The notes beneath the pieces were generated by a model. The model did no database searches. It saw nothing but the letters and a program-made list of their open reading frames with translations, and was not told the origin of the DNA. A DNA stretch of 64,000 nt from Cymbomonas tetramitiformis. Taxonomy: Eukaryota; Chlorophyta; Pyramimonadophyceae; Pyramimonadales; Pyramimonadaceae. Position 1 is the stretch's first letter. Every line of letters starts with the position of its first letter. Shown piece after piece: positions 17,016 through 26,747 of this stretch. A program made the translations under genes and the position numbers. Where the stretch lies: positions 91,642 through 155,641 of the forward strand of contig LGRX02035171.1 of assembly GCA_001247695.2 (NCBI GenBank). Reading direction: 5' to 3'.

Positions 17016-18065
17016 TTATATTTTTCTTAATGTAAATCTAAATTTATATACATTTGTAATATTGGGATTATTTATGTCTTGCCAAACATCAATACCATCT
17101 TCACTCAATCGTATTTGAACAAGATATGTGTTTAATACTGTATTCCCGCCAGAACCATCGCCGCATTCCGCCAGTTGGTAATTAACAGGTGTATAATAAT
17201 TAGTTGTATTTAGAGGTGCTGTATTTTGTGGAAATTCTGGATTCCAAATTTGTGATATACTTAAATCTAAAGTATAATTTTGACATTCAAAACCATTAAT
17301 TAAATCACCGCTAATATAAAAGAATCCAGATCGAGCAGGGTCTATAAACAGTGGAGAGTTATAACCAACTTTCATAGTTTCAATATAAATACCACCATCT
17401 ACAAAGTTAGCCGGAAACTGCATTTTATATGCTAAAGTATTCGTCATACTGTACGTTCCAAGTGCTACAATTCCCGCGATGAGGAATCCGCTCTCGCCGT
17501 ATAGACTTGTAGGTTTTCGAACAGGTCCATTCAATAGAATACTTTTGATTATATTGTTATCCCAAACTAATACTTCTTGATCCGCTACAGCTGATATCGT
17601 GGTTGGTTTCGTAGTCACCTGAAGAGCCGTCCCAGCTTGAACGGTCGTAGCCGCTGATATCGTTGAAGTTGATTGTAATCCGTTACCAACAATCGCGGTA
17701 GTTGTACTATTTTTTATATTACAAACAGATTGTAGTCCATCTGGTAATACAACTTCTTTCGTTAAAGTTTGAGTTTTAATTTCGCCATTTTGAACAGTAC
17801 AGATTCCAGATAATTGAGGAGTTGTTATTACCTGTGGTGGTTGTTGTACAAATACACGACCATTGCTTGATACTAATCCATTCGCAATAATTTGTCTTGT
17901 TGTAACATTATTGGTACCACCGGTACACACTTCATCGAGCGTTTGTGTTAACCCACCAGATGGTACCGCAGCTCCGTTCAATGTTTCGCATACTAAACTT
18001 TTTGCAATAAATTCTACATTTGTTCCATCATATCCCGTTTGTTTGCCGACACTATTATGTGACAT
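17016..18065 (-). CDS. Fibre-like protein with conserved N-terminal tag
   Basis: 349 residues. The start MSHNSVGKQTGYDGTNVEF carries the GK tag. Residues 35-175 are Thr/Val/Asn-rich beta repeats. The C-terminal part (about 195-349) looks like a globular beta domain (YIETMKVGYNSPLF, then FFYISGDLING, YKFRFTLRKI). It is probably a second receptor-binding or decoration protein. It is tandem with the large fibre gene and shares the TATATATAAATC-type leader. Confidence 0.6.
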   Translation of the reverse strand: MSHNSVGKQTGYDGTNVEFIAKSLVCETLNGAAVPSGGLTQTLDEVCTGGTNNVTTRQIIANGLVSSNGRVFVQQPPQVITTPQLSGICTVQNGEIKTQTLTKEVVLPDGLQSVCNIKNSTTTAIVGNGLQSTSTISAATTVQAGTALQVTTKPTTISAVADQEVLVWDNNIIKSILLNGPVRKPTSLYGESGFLIAGIVALGTYSMTNTLAYKMQFPANFVDGGIYIETMKVGYNSPLFIDPARSGFFYISGDLINGFECQNYTLDLSISQIWNPEFPQNTAPLNTTNYYTPVNYQLAECGDGSGGNTVLNTYLVQIRLSEDGIDVWQDINNPNITNVYKFRFTLRKI

Positions 18066-18095
18066 GATTTATATATATAATAAAGATAATATAAT

Positions 18096-18611
18096 TTAAA
18101 TGAAAAAAACTAAAGAATATCTATCACCTTCAAATTCTTTTGTATAATGTTCGAATAAATGACCATCAAAAGTATGAAAGTTATGTCTAATATTTATCAC
18201 ATTTTCAATACCATCTTTGATGACAACCAGTTCTCCACCGGTATAATCTCCAAGACCGATGATAGACGATTCACCTTTATTATTTCGATCTTTATGTTTT
18301 AAACATTGTATATTGTGATTTAATTGAATTGAAGTAAAATCGTGATTTACATATTTTTTACCGAAATCAATTATTTTAGAAAATAAAACTGGAAACTTTT
18401 TTGAAATGTTTGATGTTACATATTCTTTACGATTAAGATCATATACCAAACCAAATGTACACGTTTCAACTGGTTTCCCGATATTTCTTACTTTATCGCG
18501 TTTTACTAAGCCTGAAATATTCGGTCTTTTTGGATTTAATGGAATTTTAGTAGCTTTTAATTGTTCATACATATTACATAAATCATTTTCCATTATATCT
18601 TTATTAAACAT
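18096..18611 (-). CDS. 2OG-Fe(II) oxygenase-like protein
   Basis: 171 residues. The iron-binding motif is visible as H106-K-D108 (CLKHKDRNN) and a distal His in DGHLFEH (151 or 155), followed by Arg164 in GDRYSLVFF for 2-oxoglutarate. LGDYTGGELVV (about 120-130) is the usual strand after the HxD motif. Family members hydroxylate proteins or nucleic acid bases. The substrate is unknown; nearby fibre genes could encode one. Confidence 0.7.
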   Translation of the reverse strand: MFNKDIMENDLCNMYEQLKATKIPLNPKRPNISGLVKRDKVRNIGKPVETCTFGLVYDLNRKEYVTSNISKKFPVLFSKIIDFGKKYVNHDFTSIQLNHNIQCLKHKDRNNKGESSIIGLGDYTGGELVVIKDGIENVINIRHNFHTFDGHLFEHYTKEFEGDRYSLVFFI

Positions 18612-18626
18612 AATTAATGTTTTTTC

Positions 18627-18678
18627 ATTACCGCGTCAGCAAATATTATTATTATATTATTAATGCCGATACGGTAAT
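18627..18678. repeat. Single 52-bp ATTACCG palindrome
   Basis: Begins ATTACCGCGTCAGCAAATAT and ends GCCGATACGGTAAT. It lies 3 bp past the stop codon of the lipase gene and 15 bp upstream of the oxygenase start. Confidence 0.8.
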
Positions 18679-18681
18679 GGA

Positions 18682-20376
18682 TTACATAACTATTTTGGAT
18701 CGTTTGGAAATCATACCTATCGGTTGTGTTTGAATTTGATAGTTTGCCGTTGCATCGAATAAATCATATGCATACTCGACATCTTTGATAATATTTTCCA
18801 TCAATTGTTGTGAAGTAGTGTATGAACTTGTTTTAAATTTATCTTTGTTTTTCAATTGACCTTCATTACTATATTCATAATATCTTACACCATCTTTCGT
18901 ATATATTTTACCATCTTTTTCTTTATAAGTTTTTCCAATTTCTGTTTTATTATCAGCTGCAGTAATTCTTTCAAATTGAGCCTGTTTTTGTAAATCTTTA
19001 CCAGTTAGATATTTTACGGTTTGATTCAATTCATATGGTGCGTTATCTGCTGTATATTCGTATTCTGGATCTAAATTCAAATTCAATAAAATAAAAGGAT
19101 TCAAGTCTTCACTTATTTGATTCTTATATTCTTTTGAATCAACTTTATCAGTAGCCATATTGTATGCATCATCGATTGTCAATGCGAACAGACCAGCTTC
19201 CAATATATTACCTGCGATTCTTGCTAAACCAATACTTGTTCGACCTCGACCTGCTCTCAAAGTACTATCTTTGTTTTCTGTATAAAACTGTTTATAATCA
19301 TGTAAAGCCGATGCATTGCTTTCGGTACCGAGTTTCGGGGCAATCTCTTTGATGATATAATCATCGGTATTCTTATTGTAAAATAATTTAGACATCATCG
19401 AAACTACATCGCCTTTTAATCTATATACCGTATTTTTTCTGGGAACTTTTAATGATTTTAATTTTTTGATAAAAGGATTGATAGCTGGTTGAAACATATG
19501 AGTTTCGACAAGTCTTTTTTCTTCAGGTAATGATTCGCTTATATGATTAACAAGCGACCCAGACAAACTATGTCCCGCTAATTTGATGTTTGCCTCTGGA
19601 TATTTCTTCAATAAATCTTCAACAAGCTTGACACCATCTTTGTATCTTTTCGTTGAACGATTAAAACCGAAAACAGTTCTTAAATTTACATTAAACCAGT
19701 CATCTAATCCACCAATAAATCTTTCAGGATCGTTTTTGATAATATCAATATCTGTCAATCCTTCAAATTCACTACCTTTCATTCCTATCAAAATGTCATC
19801 ACCTTTTTTTAAAACTAAATTGTTTCTATCACTATATTCATCAAGTAATTGATAATCTTTGAATTCATCGATAGCATTCATAAATCGTTCTTCACCTGTA
19901 ATTGAAGATGGATTACTAATATCTTTTAATTGTTTTCGATAACTATGGGCATACGTCGCTTCAATCAATTTAGCCATCTTTGAAACAATAGGATCATCTT
20001 TTATCAATTTATCTTCACCGATAATTTTACGTACATATCTATTATCAACTATCAAATCTTCCAAGTAATTTTTAGCTTCTCGTACAATCGATTGTTTTGC
20101 AGGTGGTAATTGATCTAAATCTAAACTTGATTTGATAACTTCAAATTTCTTTTTATGAATATCTTTGACATTATCAATAGGAGATTTTGAATGTGTTATA
20201 GACTTTTTTTTTGAATCAAATTCGCTATCGAATTTAATCATTTCATCAATATCTTTTAGAACTTTTTTAGTTCGTTTGAAATTAAATGATTGTTCAGTTT
20301 TTTGATATTCTTCTAATTTATTTTCAATCTTACAACTTGGATCATTCTTATTTACCGTACAATTCGTTGACATCAT
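18682..20376 (-). CDS. Class 3-type lipase/phospholipase-like protein
   Basis: 564 residues. The nucleophile elbow GHSLSG (residues 268-273, Ser270) follows ANIKLA, and an upstream LIGMKGSEFEGLTDIDI (about 196-212) matches the oxyanion and Asp-rich strand of lipase_3 proteins. The N-terminal 150 residues are charged and helical. The C-terminal third is Lys/Tyr-rich with no clear domain. Lipase-like genes are recurrent in polinton-like viruses and may act in membrane penetration during entry. The catalytic Asp and His were not assigned. Confidence 0.7.
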   Translation of the reverse strand: MMSTNCTVNKNDPSCKIENKLEEYQKTEQSFNFKRTKKVLKDIDEMIKFDSEFDSKKKSITHSKSPIDNVKDIHKKKFEVIKSSLDLDQLPPAKQSIVREAKNYLEDLIVDNRYVRKIIGEDKLIKDDPIVSKMAKLIEATYAHSYRKQLKDISNPSSITGEERFMNAIDEFKDYQLLDEYSDRNNLVLKKGDDILIGMKGSEFEGLTDIDIIKNDPERFIGGLDDWFNVNLRTVFGFNRSTKRYKDGVKLVEDLLKKYPEANIKLAGHSLSGSLVNHISESLPEEKRLVETHMFQPAINPFIKKLKSLKVPRKNTVYRLKGDVVSMMSKLFYNKNTDDYIIKEIAPKLGTESNASALHDYKQFYTENKDSTLRAGRGRTSIGLARIAGNILEAGLFALTIDDAYNMATDKVDSKEYKNQISEDLNPFILLNLNLDPEYEYTADNAPYELNQTVKYLTGKDLQKQAQFERITAADNKTEIGKTYKEKDGKIYTKDGVRYYEYSNEGQLKNKDKFKTSSYTTSQQLMENIIKDVEYAYDLFDATANYQIQTQPIGMISKRSKIVM

Positions 20377-20393
20377 ATACTATAAAAATATAT

Positions 20394-21416
20394 TTAAAAG
20401 CCACCACCAAGTCCCATAATATCCATTGTCTGTGCTAATCGTGTATCACTTACTTGAGCTGCTTCAGGTCTTACAGGCATTTCATATGCTCGTTCCCGAG
20501 ATGATGAAGGTCCAGAATCTGAAAATGGTAGCCTTGGTTCTGGAAATGAAGGTCCGGCTTTTTCTTCTTCAATATTACTTTTACGTCGTGTTGGTAATTT
20601 AAACGGCGTAGGTAGTTGCTCTTTATCTAACGTCGCTGCGACGAGCGTGGATAATATTGGCTCTTCTTCGATCTCTTCTTGAAGTATTGGCATTCTTCTA
20701 ACACCAGTGTGAGGATAGTTTACCGTTCTTGATGAAGTCCCCGGGGTTGAATCGAATCCATACATATGTTCTTCAACTTGAGTTCTATAATCATCTCCAT
20801 ATCGTTTTTGTAATATTTCATCAATCTCAGCTTCACTAAAAAACATTTCAATACCACCTGGTGCTTTGATGAGTTCAACTCGACCATCACTACTCGTTTC
20901 CGCCATAACCTTATCTTTTAAAAATTCAACCAAACGATTTTTTTGAACATTGGCAAATGCTCTTGAACCGTATAGTGTCATGGATACCTGTTTATAATGA
21001 TGTAATAAACCTTCATTCTTTATGAATGACCGTAATTTAGCTGCGGATAACGAATCTAATGCTTTTACATTTTCAGTTAATAGACCTTCGTGTAACTTGT
21101 TATATAACATAACTCTTTCATCGGGTGAAAAGTCTTTTTTAAATAACAATGAATGTGTCGTATGGGCTAATTCTCTTTCCGGATGGTGCATATTGCGAGT
21201 AATTCCACCTTCCCTTAATTCGAAATTATTATCTATTAAACTTTCATTCTTTATGAAAGAAAATTGAGATTCGGGTGTAGGTGTCATTATCATATCTTTG
21301 TTTTTCAACTGTTGTTGCATTCGATCTTTCATTGAAACGGTTGAAACACCTAACAACTTAGCTTCCATTTCAATGCATTTATCTTTATTGACTTGATTTG
21401 AAAGTATTTGTCTCAT
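20394..21416 (-). CDS. Hypothetical virion-associated protein
   Basis: 340 residues from the ATG at 21416 (MRQILSNQVNKDKC); the longer upstream frame is read-in from the promoter. Residues 30-230 are helical with the repeated phrase SFIKNE(S/G)L (about 51 and 129). The C-terminal 110 residues are Pro/Ser/Glu-rich and probably disordered, ending MDIMGLGGGF. A conserved short C-terminal peptide after a flexible linker is typical of scaffold or minor virion proteins, but I do not recognise the family. Confidence 0.55.
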   Translation of the reverse strand: MRQILSNQVNKDKCIEMEAKLLGVSTVSMKDRMQQQLKNKDMIMTPTPESQFSFIKNESLIDNNFELREGGITRNMHHPERELAHTTHSLLFKKDFSPDERVMLYNKLHEGLLTENVKALDSLSAAKLRSFIKNEGLLHHYKQVSMTLYGSRAFANVQKNRLVEFLKDKVMAETSSDGRVELIKAPGGIEMFFSEAEIDEILQKRYGDDYRTQVEEHMYGFDSTPGTSSRTVNYPHTGVRRMPILQEEIEEEPILSTLVAATLDKEQLPTPFKLPTRRKSNIEEEKAGPSFPEPRLPFSDSGPSSSRERAYEMPVRPEAAQVSDTRLAQTMDIMGLGGGF

Positions 21417-21451
21417 TTTTATATAGTATATATTAATATATAAAATTAAAT
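21417..21451. promoter_or_regulatory. Bidirectional viral promoter
   Basis: Only 35 bp, almost entirely A/T (TATATAGTATATATTAATAT), separates two divergent start codons. Similar TATATA-rich leaders lie within about 30 bp of nearly every ATG in the element, so this is probably the core promoter type of the virus. Confidence 0.55.
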
Positions 21452-21754
21452 ATGAGTTGTAAATACTCAACCGTAACGATTAAGAAAAGTACTAAACCTG
21501 AAAAAAAATTGATGGCTATATTCGATAATGATAAAGGAAGAACTAAGACTATTCATTTCGGTGCGGCAGGTATGGACGATTACACAATTACGAAAAGTAA
21601 AGATCAGAAACAGAGATATATCGCACGTCATAAAGCACGTGAAGATTGGACACGGTGTGATACGGCAGGTTCATTGAGTTATCACATACTTTGGAGTGAA
21701 CCTACGAGAACAGAAGCGATAAGAAAGTATAAATCAAAGTTTAACTTACGATGA
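21452..21754 (+). CDS. DUF5754-like protein
   Basis: 100 residues. KTIHFGAAGMDDYTITK (about 32-48), then RYIARHKAREDW and LSYHILWSEPTR, match a small protein family that recurs in giant viruses and their parasites (HFGA-x-G...DYT, RY..RH..RE.W, and a late LLW). Its function is unknown; the basic surface and lack of a membrane segment suggest a packaged or nucleic-acid-associated role. Confidence 0.65.
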   Translation: MSCKYSTVTIKKSTKPEKKLMAIFDNDKGRTKTIHFGAAGMDDYTITKSKDQKQRYIARHKAREDWTRCDTAGSLSYHILWSEPTRTEAIRKYKSKFNLR

Positions 21755-21832
21755 TTGACTTGACTGACACTTAAGACGTTTTTGATAATAGGTTTAAATT
21801 AAAATAAATCTCTTTTTGATTACTATATAAAT

Positions 21833-21994
21833 ATGTTAAATGGTTGCGATCTCCAAGCTCTTGGGAATGTTATAGTGATGGTATTAGCGGCATTGTTTAC
21901 TGGTCTTCGTATGAGTCGATGTACAAAAATTGAAACATTATGTTTTAAATGTCAGCGTGATGTTGTTGTAAATGAACCTGAAAATATTGTATAA
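21833..21994 (+). CDS. Small membrane protein
   Basis: 53 residues: MLNGCDLQALGNVIVMVLAA continues into a hydrophobic segment (about 10-29), then a basic stretch and a Cys pair (LCFKCQRD). It starts after a TATATAAAT leader and ends 20 bp before the next gene. Single-pass topology is likely. Confidence 0.5.
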   Translation: MLNGCDLQALGNVIVMVLAALFTGLRMSRCTKIETLCFKCQRDVVVNEPENIV

Positions 21995-22014
21995 GTTTAT
22001 TATATATAGAAATC

Positions 22015-22441
22015 ATGTCATCATCACCAATACCAGATAATGTAAAAAATAAAGAATTATATAGAAAAGCTAAACAATTAGCTAATGAAAAATATGGTAG
22101 TAAAACTTCTGCTTACAAAAGTATGTTCATCGTTAAAAGCTATAAACAGCGTGGTGGAACTTATTCAGGCAGTAAACAAACATCAAAAGGAACCAGTAAA
22201 TGGAATCAAGAAAAATGGGTGAATGTTAATGCTTATCTTTTGGGCAAGACTGTTAAATGCGGTGAATCACAAAAGAACAAACACGCTTGTAGACCATCGA
22301 AAAGAATCGACAAGAGTACACCGATCCGACTATTCAACAAGTAACAAAGAAACATGGAAAATCAGCTGTTAAACAAGCGGTTCAACAAAAATCAAAGGAT
22401 GCCTCTGCAAATCGATTGAATTGGAATACTTTGAAAGTATC
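22015..22441 (+). pseudogene. DUF5872-like protein, frameshifted near its end
   Basis: The frame starting at 22015 gives 109 residues: ELYRKAKQLANEKYG, then SAYKSMFIVKSYKQRGG, KWNQEKWVNVN and ACRPSKRID, which fits the DUF5872 pattern found in algal and giant-virus genomes. It ends abruptly at 22344. A shifted frame from about 22325 continues as DPTIQQVTKKHGKSAVKQ to ANRLNWNTLKVS, which looks like the normal C-terminus. One indel near 22320-22328 would restore it, so this is a recent frameshift or a sequencing error. Confidence 0.55.
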
Positions 22442-22475
22442 ATAAAATTTTGATTATTTTTTGATTATTTTTTGA

Positions 22476-22602
22476 GGTTAGCAGTTATCGGTTAGCAGTT
22501 CAAAAAAAAAGTTTTTGATATACAAAAATAGAAATTCTCGGAATCCGCAAATCTGGTCACCAGATAGTTTTAAATCGAACTACTAACCGCAAACTGCTAA
22601 CC
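22476..22602. repeat. 127-bp inverted repeat element, internal diverged copy
   Basis: Exactly the same length as the TIR copies (25 + 77 + 25) and with the same loop core CGGAATCCGCAAATCT, but different arms: GGTTAGCAGTTATCGGTTAG on one side and complementary ACCGCAAACTGCTAACC on the other. 22 of 25 arm positions pair. The flanks also match the TIR: AAATTTTGATTATTTTTTGA before it, and CAAAATATGA with TATATA after it. Confidence 0.8.
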
Positions 22603-22674
22603 CGATAAAAACATATCAAAATATGAATATATATATATACTACTAACTAACTAACTATTAACTATTAACTATTT

Positions 22675-25155
22675 TTAATCAAAAAAATGAGTATCATCAT
22701 CATCATCGTGTTTTGGTTTTTTAATACCGACTCGAACAACTTTCGCTCTTCCATTGATTTTTTTTATTCCCGCAAAAAGTTTGTGTTTATTCAATAGTAA
22801 ACCAAATTTCGTTTTGGATTCGGCATTTCCATCTTTCAAATACCAACTATATAATGTATCAAATAGCACATAATTGTCACCTACTTTATCCCAATTAAAA
22901 CGATACACATTTCCTCTATCACTTTGAACACCTTCGTATTCTTTTAGTATATCGATATTTTCAGAAATTTCGTACCTATTTCGAACCCATTCAATACCCG
23001 ACTGAGATGATCCTGTCATTTCTTGAACAGCCACCTTGACACATTCAGGTACTTCTTTTTTACCGTTGATAATACTATTTTTATAGTATTCGCAACAGAT
23101 TGCTACAAATGCATCCATGACATCGATTCTTTTTACATAATCATCTATTGTTGAATCTTTCGGAAAAAACTCATCATTTGATTCTGTAATTGAATCACTA
23201 CTGCTTCTATCATATGTTACATATCTTGCTCGGTCCAAATATGCATTATCAGATGGATTATCAACCTCTGGTACATCATTCATTAGTCCAATAATAAATG
23301 CTTGAAATTGTACTTTGAATGCATCTTTGTATAAAGATCGCATAGCAATTTGGTCCCCATTCGAACATACTGTTTTCATCGTATTACTATTAATCTTATT
23401 CAACGATACTTGATGTTCTCCAAACCCGTTTTTACCGTGATTGGTAGGTGGTTTCGATTCATTGCTAATCGCAAATCTTCTATTATACAATGATACAGCC
23501 CACGACCAAGCTTTTTCATTTTCCCCATCGATAGTATCGGTCAAATGACTACCATTGAAACTATCAGCATTTTCTTCAAACGTACTCAATAACAATTGTG
23601 TCAATTTTCCTTTACCACACGATGTTTCTCCTATCAGAAACATGAATGTTCGATCTTCCATCGATACACCTGCTGAAGCTCTCGCGATCATTTCCAATAC
23701 ATAATCAATCTTTTCTTTATCAGTAAATGGATTTTCAAACAACTTTGATATTAATTCTTTTTTCAAAAATGAGTAATCTTTTGATACATCGTAGTTCCGA
23801 TGAATCTTATGAACAAAATGATAATCTTGATGTTTTTCTTTTAATAACATATTTTCCATGTCCAGTACACCATTATCGAACAATAAGTATCCTTTATTCG
23901 GTGTGTATGTATCAAAAAAATTCAATCTTGGTGCAATCGCCTCGATAATTCGATATGCTTTATCAAAATGAGTGACAAATGAACCATCGGTTTCGTTTCC
24001 ATCGCCATCACAAAATATATTTTCGTGGAATTTATGTGCAATCGATAAATGTAACGATTTATCTTTAGTCCAAACACCACTGTCTTCATCATACATCATT
24101 AATCCCATTGGTGTACGATAAACTTGTTCCTTGAATAATGATAACCAATTTTCAGCGTGTATTTGATCGATTTTTCGTTTATCTTTTTGAACTTGGAACG
24201 GTTCGTGTACTTTCAACCATTCGATATCATCATTGTTAGGTTCCAATAATTCTGTTTTTATTTTCATTTTAAACGATGTTTGTTTTTCAATAAAAGAAAT
24301 CAATGATTGTTTTAATTTTTCATTAATCGAATCATCGTTATAAACTACGACTTCATCGTATATCGAAGATGCAACTTTAATATTTGTTTTTGTATTGAAA
24401 AAATTAATCATTGACATCATAATGTTACTTTCGTGTTCCTGTAAATACAACGCGATCGCAGATCGATTAGCTTCTTTATCGGTTTTTGTTTTCGACTTCC
24501 CAATCATCAATGCTTTTGAATATTCAGGAAAACTCTTGATAGCTTGTTTTTGAATATTTTGAATATTCAATGTATATGATTGAATGAATTCGATCGGTTT
24601 CGTATTTGAACGTAATTCCATTAATTTACTCCATTCATCGAAAGAACCACCGTGTGTCAATGAATTTATCAATTGTTTAGCATTTTTCTTTACAACATTG
24701 TACTTTATACATATATCATTGGAATGTTGCTCTTTATTTTCAATCCAAGAATCAATGGCTGAACTATCGATATCATGTTTATGACATAATTGTGATAATA
24801 TGGTCGGTGCACACGATACATTATCGAAAGATGTATATTTTCCATCCATCAATAAACGTCGAATTGTAGACTGTAAATTTTGATAACCTGCATTATTATA
24901 TTTGTCACTTTTTACAAAGTATCGACCATATGGTATATCTTTATATTGTGTCTTTTTGTAAATTAAAGTATTTGATTGTGTTTTTTTACTCATAAACTTT
25001 TTCAATTTTTTCAATTTCTTTTGATCACATATCCCCATCATGTTTTTTGAGTCATACCCACTCGCATTCGTGTCAACTTCTAACAACTTATCGATTACCG
25101 ATGAATTGTAATATTTTTCACACAGAGAGAATTCGTTAATATTGATGGATGTCAT
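22675..25155 (-). CDS. Family-A-like DNA polymerase fused to SF3 helicase (TVpol-type)
   Basis: 826 residues. In the N-terminal half, SFDNVSCAPTILSQLC (Asp111) resembles polymerase motif A, KKNAKQLINSLTHGG (about 156-170) resembles motif B and SIYDEVVV (Asp267-Glu268) resembles motif C. The C-terminal half has the SF3 Walker A GETSCGKGKLTQ (about 509-520), a RRFAISNES segment in the Walker B region, and FIIGLMNDVPEVD further on, with a D5-like insert before it. This arrangement matches the replicative proteins of polinton-like viruses and virophages. It should prime and unwind or copy viral DNA. The helicase call is firm; the polymerase call is weaker. Confidence 0.75.
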   Translation of the reverse strand: MTSININEFSLCEKYYNSSVIDKLLEVDTNASGYDSKNMMGICDQKKLKKLKKFMSKKTQSNTLIYKKTQYKDIPYGRYFVKSDKYNNAGYQNLQSTIRRLLMDGKYTSFDNVSCAPTILSQLCHKHDIDSSAIDSWIENKEQHSNDICIKYNVVKKNAKQLINSLTHGGSFDEWSKLMELRSNTKPIEFIQSYTLNIQNIQKQAIKSFPEYSKALMIGKSKTKTDKEANRSAIALYLQEHESNIMMSMINFFNTKTNIKVASSIYDEVVVYNDDSINEKLKQSLISFIEKQTSFKMKIKTELLEPNNDDIEWLKVHEPFQVQKDKRKIDQIHAENWLSLFKEQVYRTPMGLMMYDEDSGVWTKDKSLHLSIAHKFHENIFCDGDGNETDGSFVTHFDKAYRIIEAIAPRLNFFDTYTPNKGYLLFDNGVLDMENMLLKEKHQDYHFVHKIHRNYDVSKDYSFLKKELISKLFENPFTDKEKIDYVLEMIARASAGVSMEDRTFMFLIGETSCGKGKLTQLLLSTFEENADSFNGSHLTDTIDGENEKAWSWAVSLYNRRFAISNESKPPTNHGKNGFGEHQVSLNKINSNTMKTVCSNGDQIAMRSLYKDAFKVQFQAFIIGLMNDVPEVDNPSDNAYLDRARYVTYDRSSSDSITESNDEFFPKDSTIDDYVKRIDVMDAFVAICCEYYKNSIINGKKEVPECVKVAVQEMTGSSQSGIEWVRNRYEISENIDILKEYEGVQSDRGNVYRFNWDKVGDNYVLFDTLYSWYLKDGNAESKTKFGLLLNKHKLFAGIKKINGRAKVVRVGIKKPKHDDDDDTHFFD

Positions 25156-25286
25156 TACTTTATATAATACTATAATAAAGTTAGCTTTAAATACTTTTAT
25201 GATACTAACATAAATCTTAAAGTTAAATTTATGATACTATAAAAATATTTAAAGAAAATAAGTATTGTTATAATATAATACCTAAG

Positions 25287-25532
25287 ATGGTACTAACTCA
25301 AGATGAAAAATTACAACGTCGGAAAGAAGCTCAACGTAAATATTATTTAAAAAATAAAGATAAAAATTATGAACGAGTTAAAAAATGGCGTATCGATAAT
25401 AAAGATTATTATTTATATAAACAAGGAACATACAGTCAAATGTATTATGAAATGAATCGAAAACAGATTTCACAACGTTGTAAAGAACGATATCAATTAA
25501 AAAAATTAAATACTAAAATTGAAGAGGGATGA
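25287..25532 (+). CDS. Small basic Tyr/Lys-rich protein
   Basis: 81 residues, strongly basic (RKEAQRKYYLKNKDKNYERV), with repeated YY pairs. Its 3' end overlaps the convergent gene by 27 bp. It is probably a nucleic-acid-binding protein; such Lys/Tyr-rich peptides also form tails of homing-endonuclease-associated proteins. Confidence 0.5.
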   Translation: MVLTQDEKLQRRKEAQRKYYLKNKDKNYERVKKWRIDNKDYYLYKQGTYSQMYYEMNRKQISQRCKERYQLKKLNTKIEEG

Positions 25533-26054
25533 CTTGATTGTGTTTAATTGTGACGCCAAACGAGCCTGTTTTATTAAATCTTCGTTTTCTGTAGCTGTAA
25601 GAGGTTTGGGTTCCAATTGATCGTGTTGCTTGATAATCTTCGGTGTCACTTTCTTCCTTTTCTTTTTTATTATAATTTCCTGTTCGGGTTCGCTGTCGCT
25701 CTCCGTATCGCTTTGATAAATGATAACTTGTTTGGGTTTCTTTGAGGGCTTCGAAGATTTGATTTTTTTTTTTACAATTACCTCAGGTTCGATATCGTTA
25801 GATTCCTCTTGATTATCATCGTTGACATGAGTTTCCACTGAATCATTAGAATCTTCCTTTTTCATTGTTTTATTAGTAGCTTTATTTATGATTTCCCGAG
25901 CTTCATTCTTTTGTTCCTCGTGTTTCAATGTTTTAGCTAATTTGATATCGTTTTTTTCAGCAGCTTTCTGACGACGAATCGATAACGCTTTTTCCCGTGC
26001 TTGAGCTAATTTTTCAGCGTGTTCCGGACTAAGTTTCTCTCCTTTACGAACCAT
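25506..26054 (-). CDS. Highly charged hypothetical protein
   Basis: 182 residues of alternating basic and acidic tracts (KLSPEHAEKLAQAREKALSI, then SDTESDSEPEQEIIIKKKRKK). The N-terminus is probably coiled coil and the middle disordered. It sits in the structural-gene block before the capsid genes and could be a core or DNA-condensing protein. No family is recognised. Confidence 0.5.
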   Translation of the reverse strand: MVRKGEKLSPEHAEKLAQAREKALSIRRQKAAEKNDIKLAKTLKHEEQKNEAREIINKATNKTMKKEDSNDSVETHVNDDNQEESNDIEPEVIVKKKIKSSKPSKKPKQVIIYQSDTESDSEPEQEIIIKKKRKKVTPKIIKQHDQLEPKPLTATENEDLIKQARLASQLNTIKSSLFNFSI

Positions 26055-26156
26055 ATTGTTCTATAATATTAATATATAGAAACATAATAAATATATAAGT
26101 CAAACTCATTTATTATGTTTTGTTATTTTTCATTTACAATATTAATATATATTTTT

Positions 26157-26660
26157 TCAAACAACTTGGCTTAATCTAATATTACCCGATACATAAGTCG
26201 AAGTAACAGGTGGACTGTAGTTTTTGATTTGTGGATGAACATATTTGGTATACCCATATGTATGTTTTGAAGCTAATGTATTTATCGGTGACTTTTGACC
26301 GATCAATGCGGATGTATATCCACTCATTTCACTTGAACCAAGTTTCGATCCTAATTGACCTTGAACTGATGATATAGTTCTGCACGGTTCGATTTGCATC
26401 GATGCAGACCTTTGTGTATTGTTTTGTATTTCAGTCAAAATAGGACGATTATATACAGGTCTACCATATGGTCCAGCTAAATCTTTCGATAATTTGTTAC
26501 CTCCCAATATGGGCTTATTAATTATAGTGGTTGGATCTAATCCATCATCAACAATCTGCATATTTCTAAAACCTGTTGATTTTAAGTTTTGAACTGGTAA
26601 AGTTTTATCAATATCGAATAAGTTCAAGTTTCCTTGACTTTGTAAATTCATTCTATTCAT
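26157..26660 (-). CDS. Hypothetical protein next to the capsid gene
   Basis: 167 residues, low in charge, rich in Asn, Ser, Gln and Pro (GGNKLSKDLAGPYGRPVYNR), with no clear domain. It lies 87 bp downstream of the major capsid gene on the same strand. A minor virion protein is likely from position and composition only. Confidence 0.5.
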   Translation of the reverse strand: MNRMNLQSQGNLNLFDIDKTLPVQNLKSTGFRNMQIVDDGLDPTTIINKPILGGNKLSKDLAGPYGRPVYNRPILTEIQNNTQRSASMQIEPCRTISSVQGQLGSKLGSSEMSGYTSALIGQKSPINTLASKHTYGYTKYVHPQIKNYSPPVTSTYVSGNIRLSQVV

Positions 26661-26747
26661 GTCTTATATATACTTAATACAAATATTAAAATTTTACAGA
26701 TTTAATAAACATTTAAAGCGGCAACAATCTTTGATTGTTGCTTTTGT

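Noticed and set aside
22440..22675. Internal TIR-like segment as the end of a second nested virus
   Set aside because: Only the 127-bp element and its immediate flanks match the TIR; there is no matching partner end or interrupted gene nearby.
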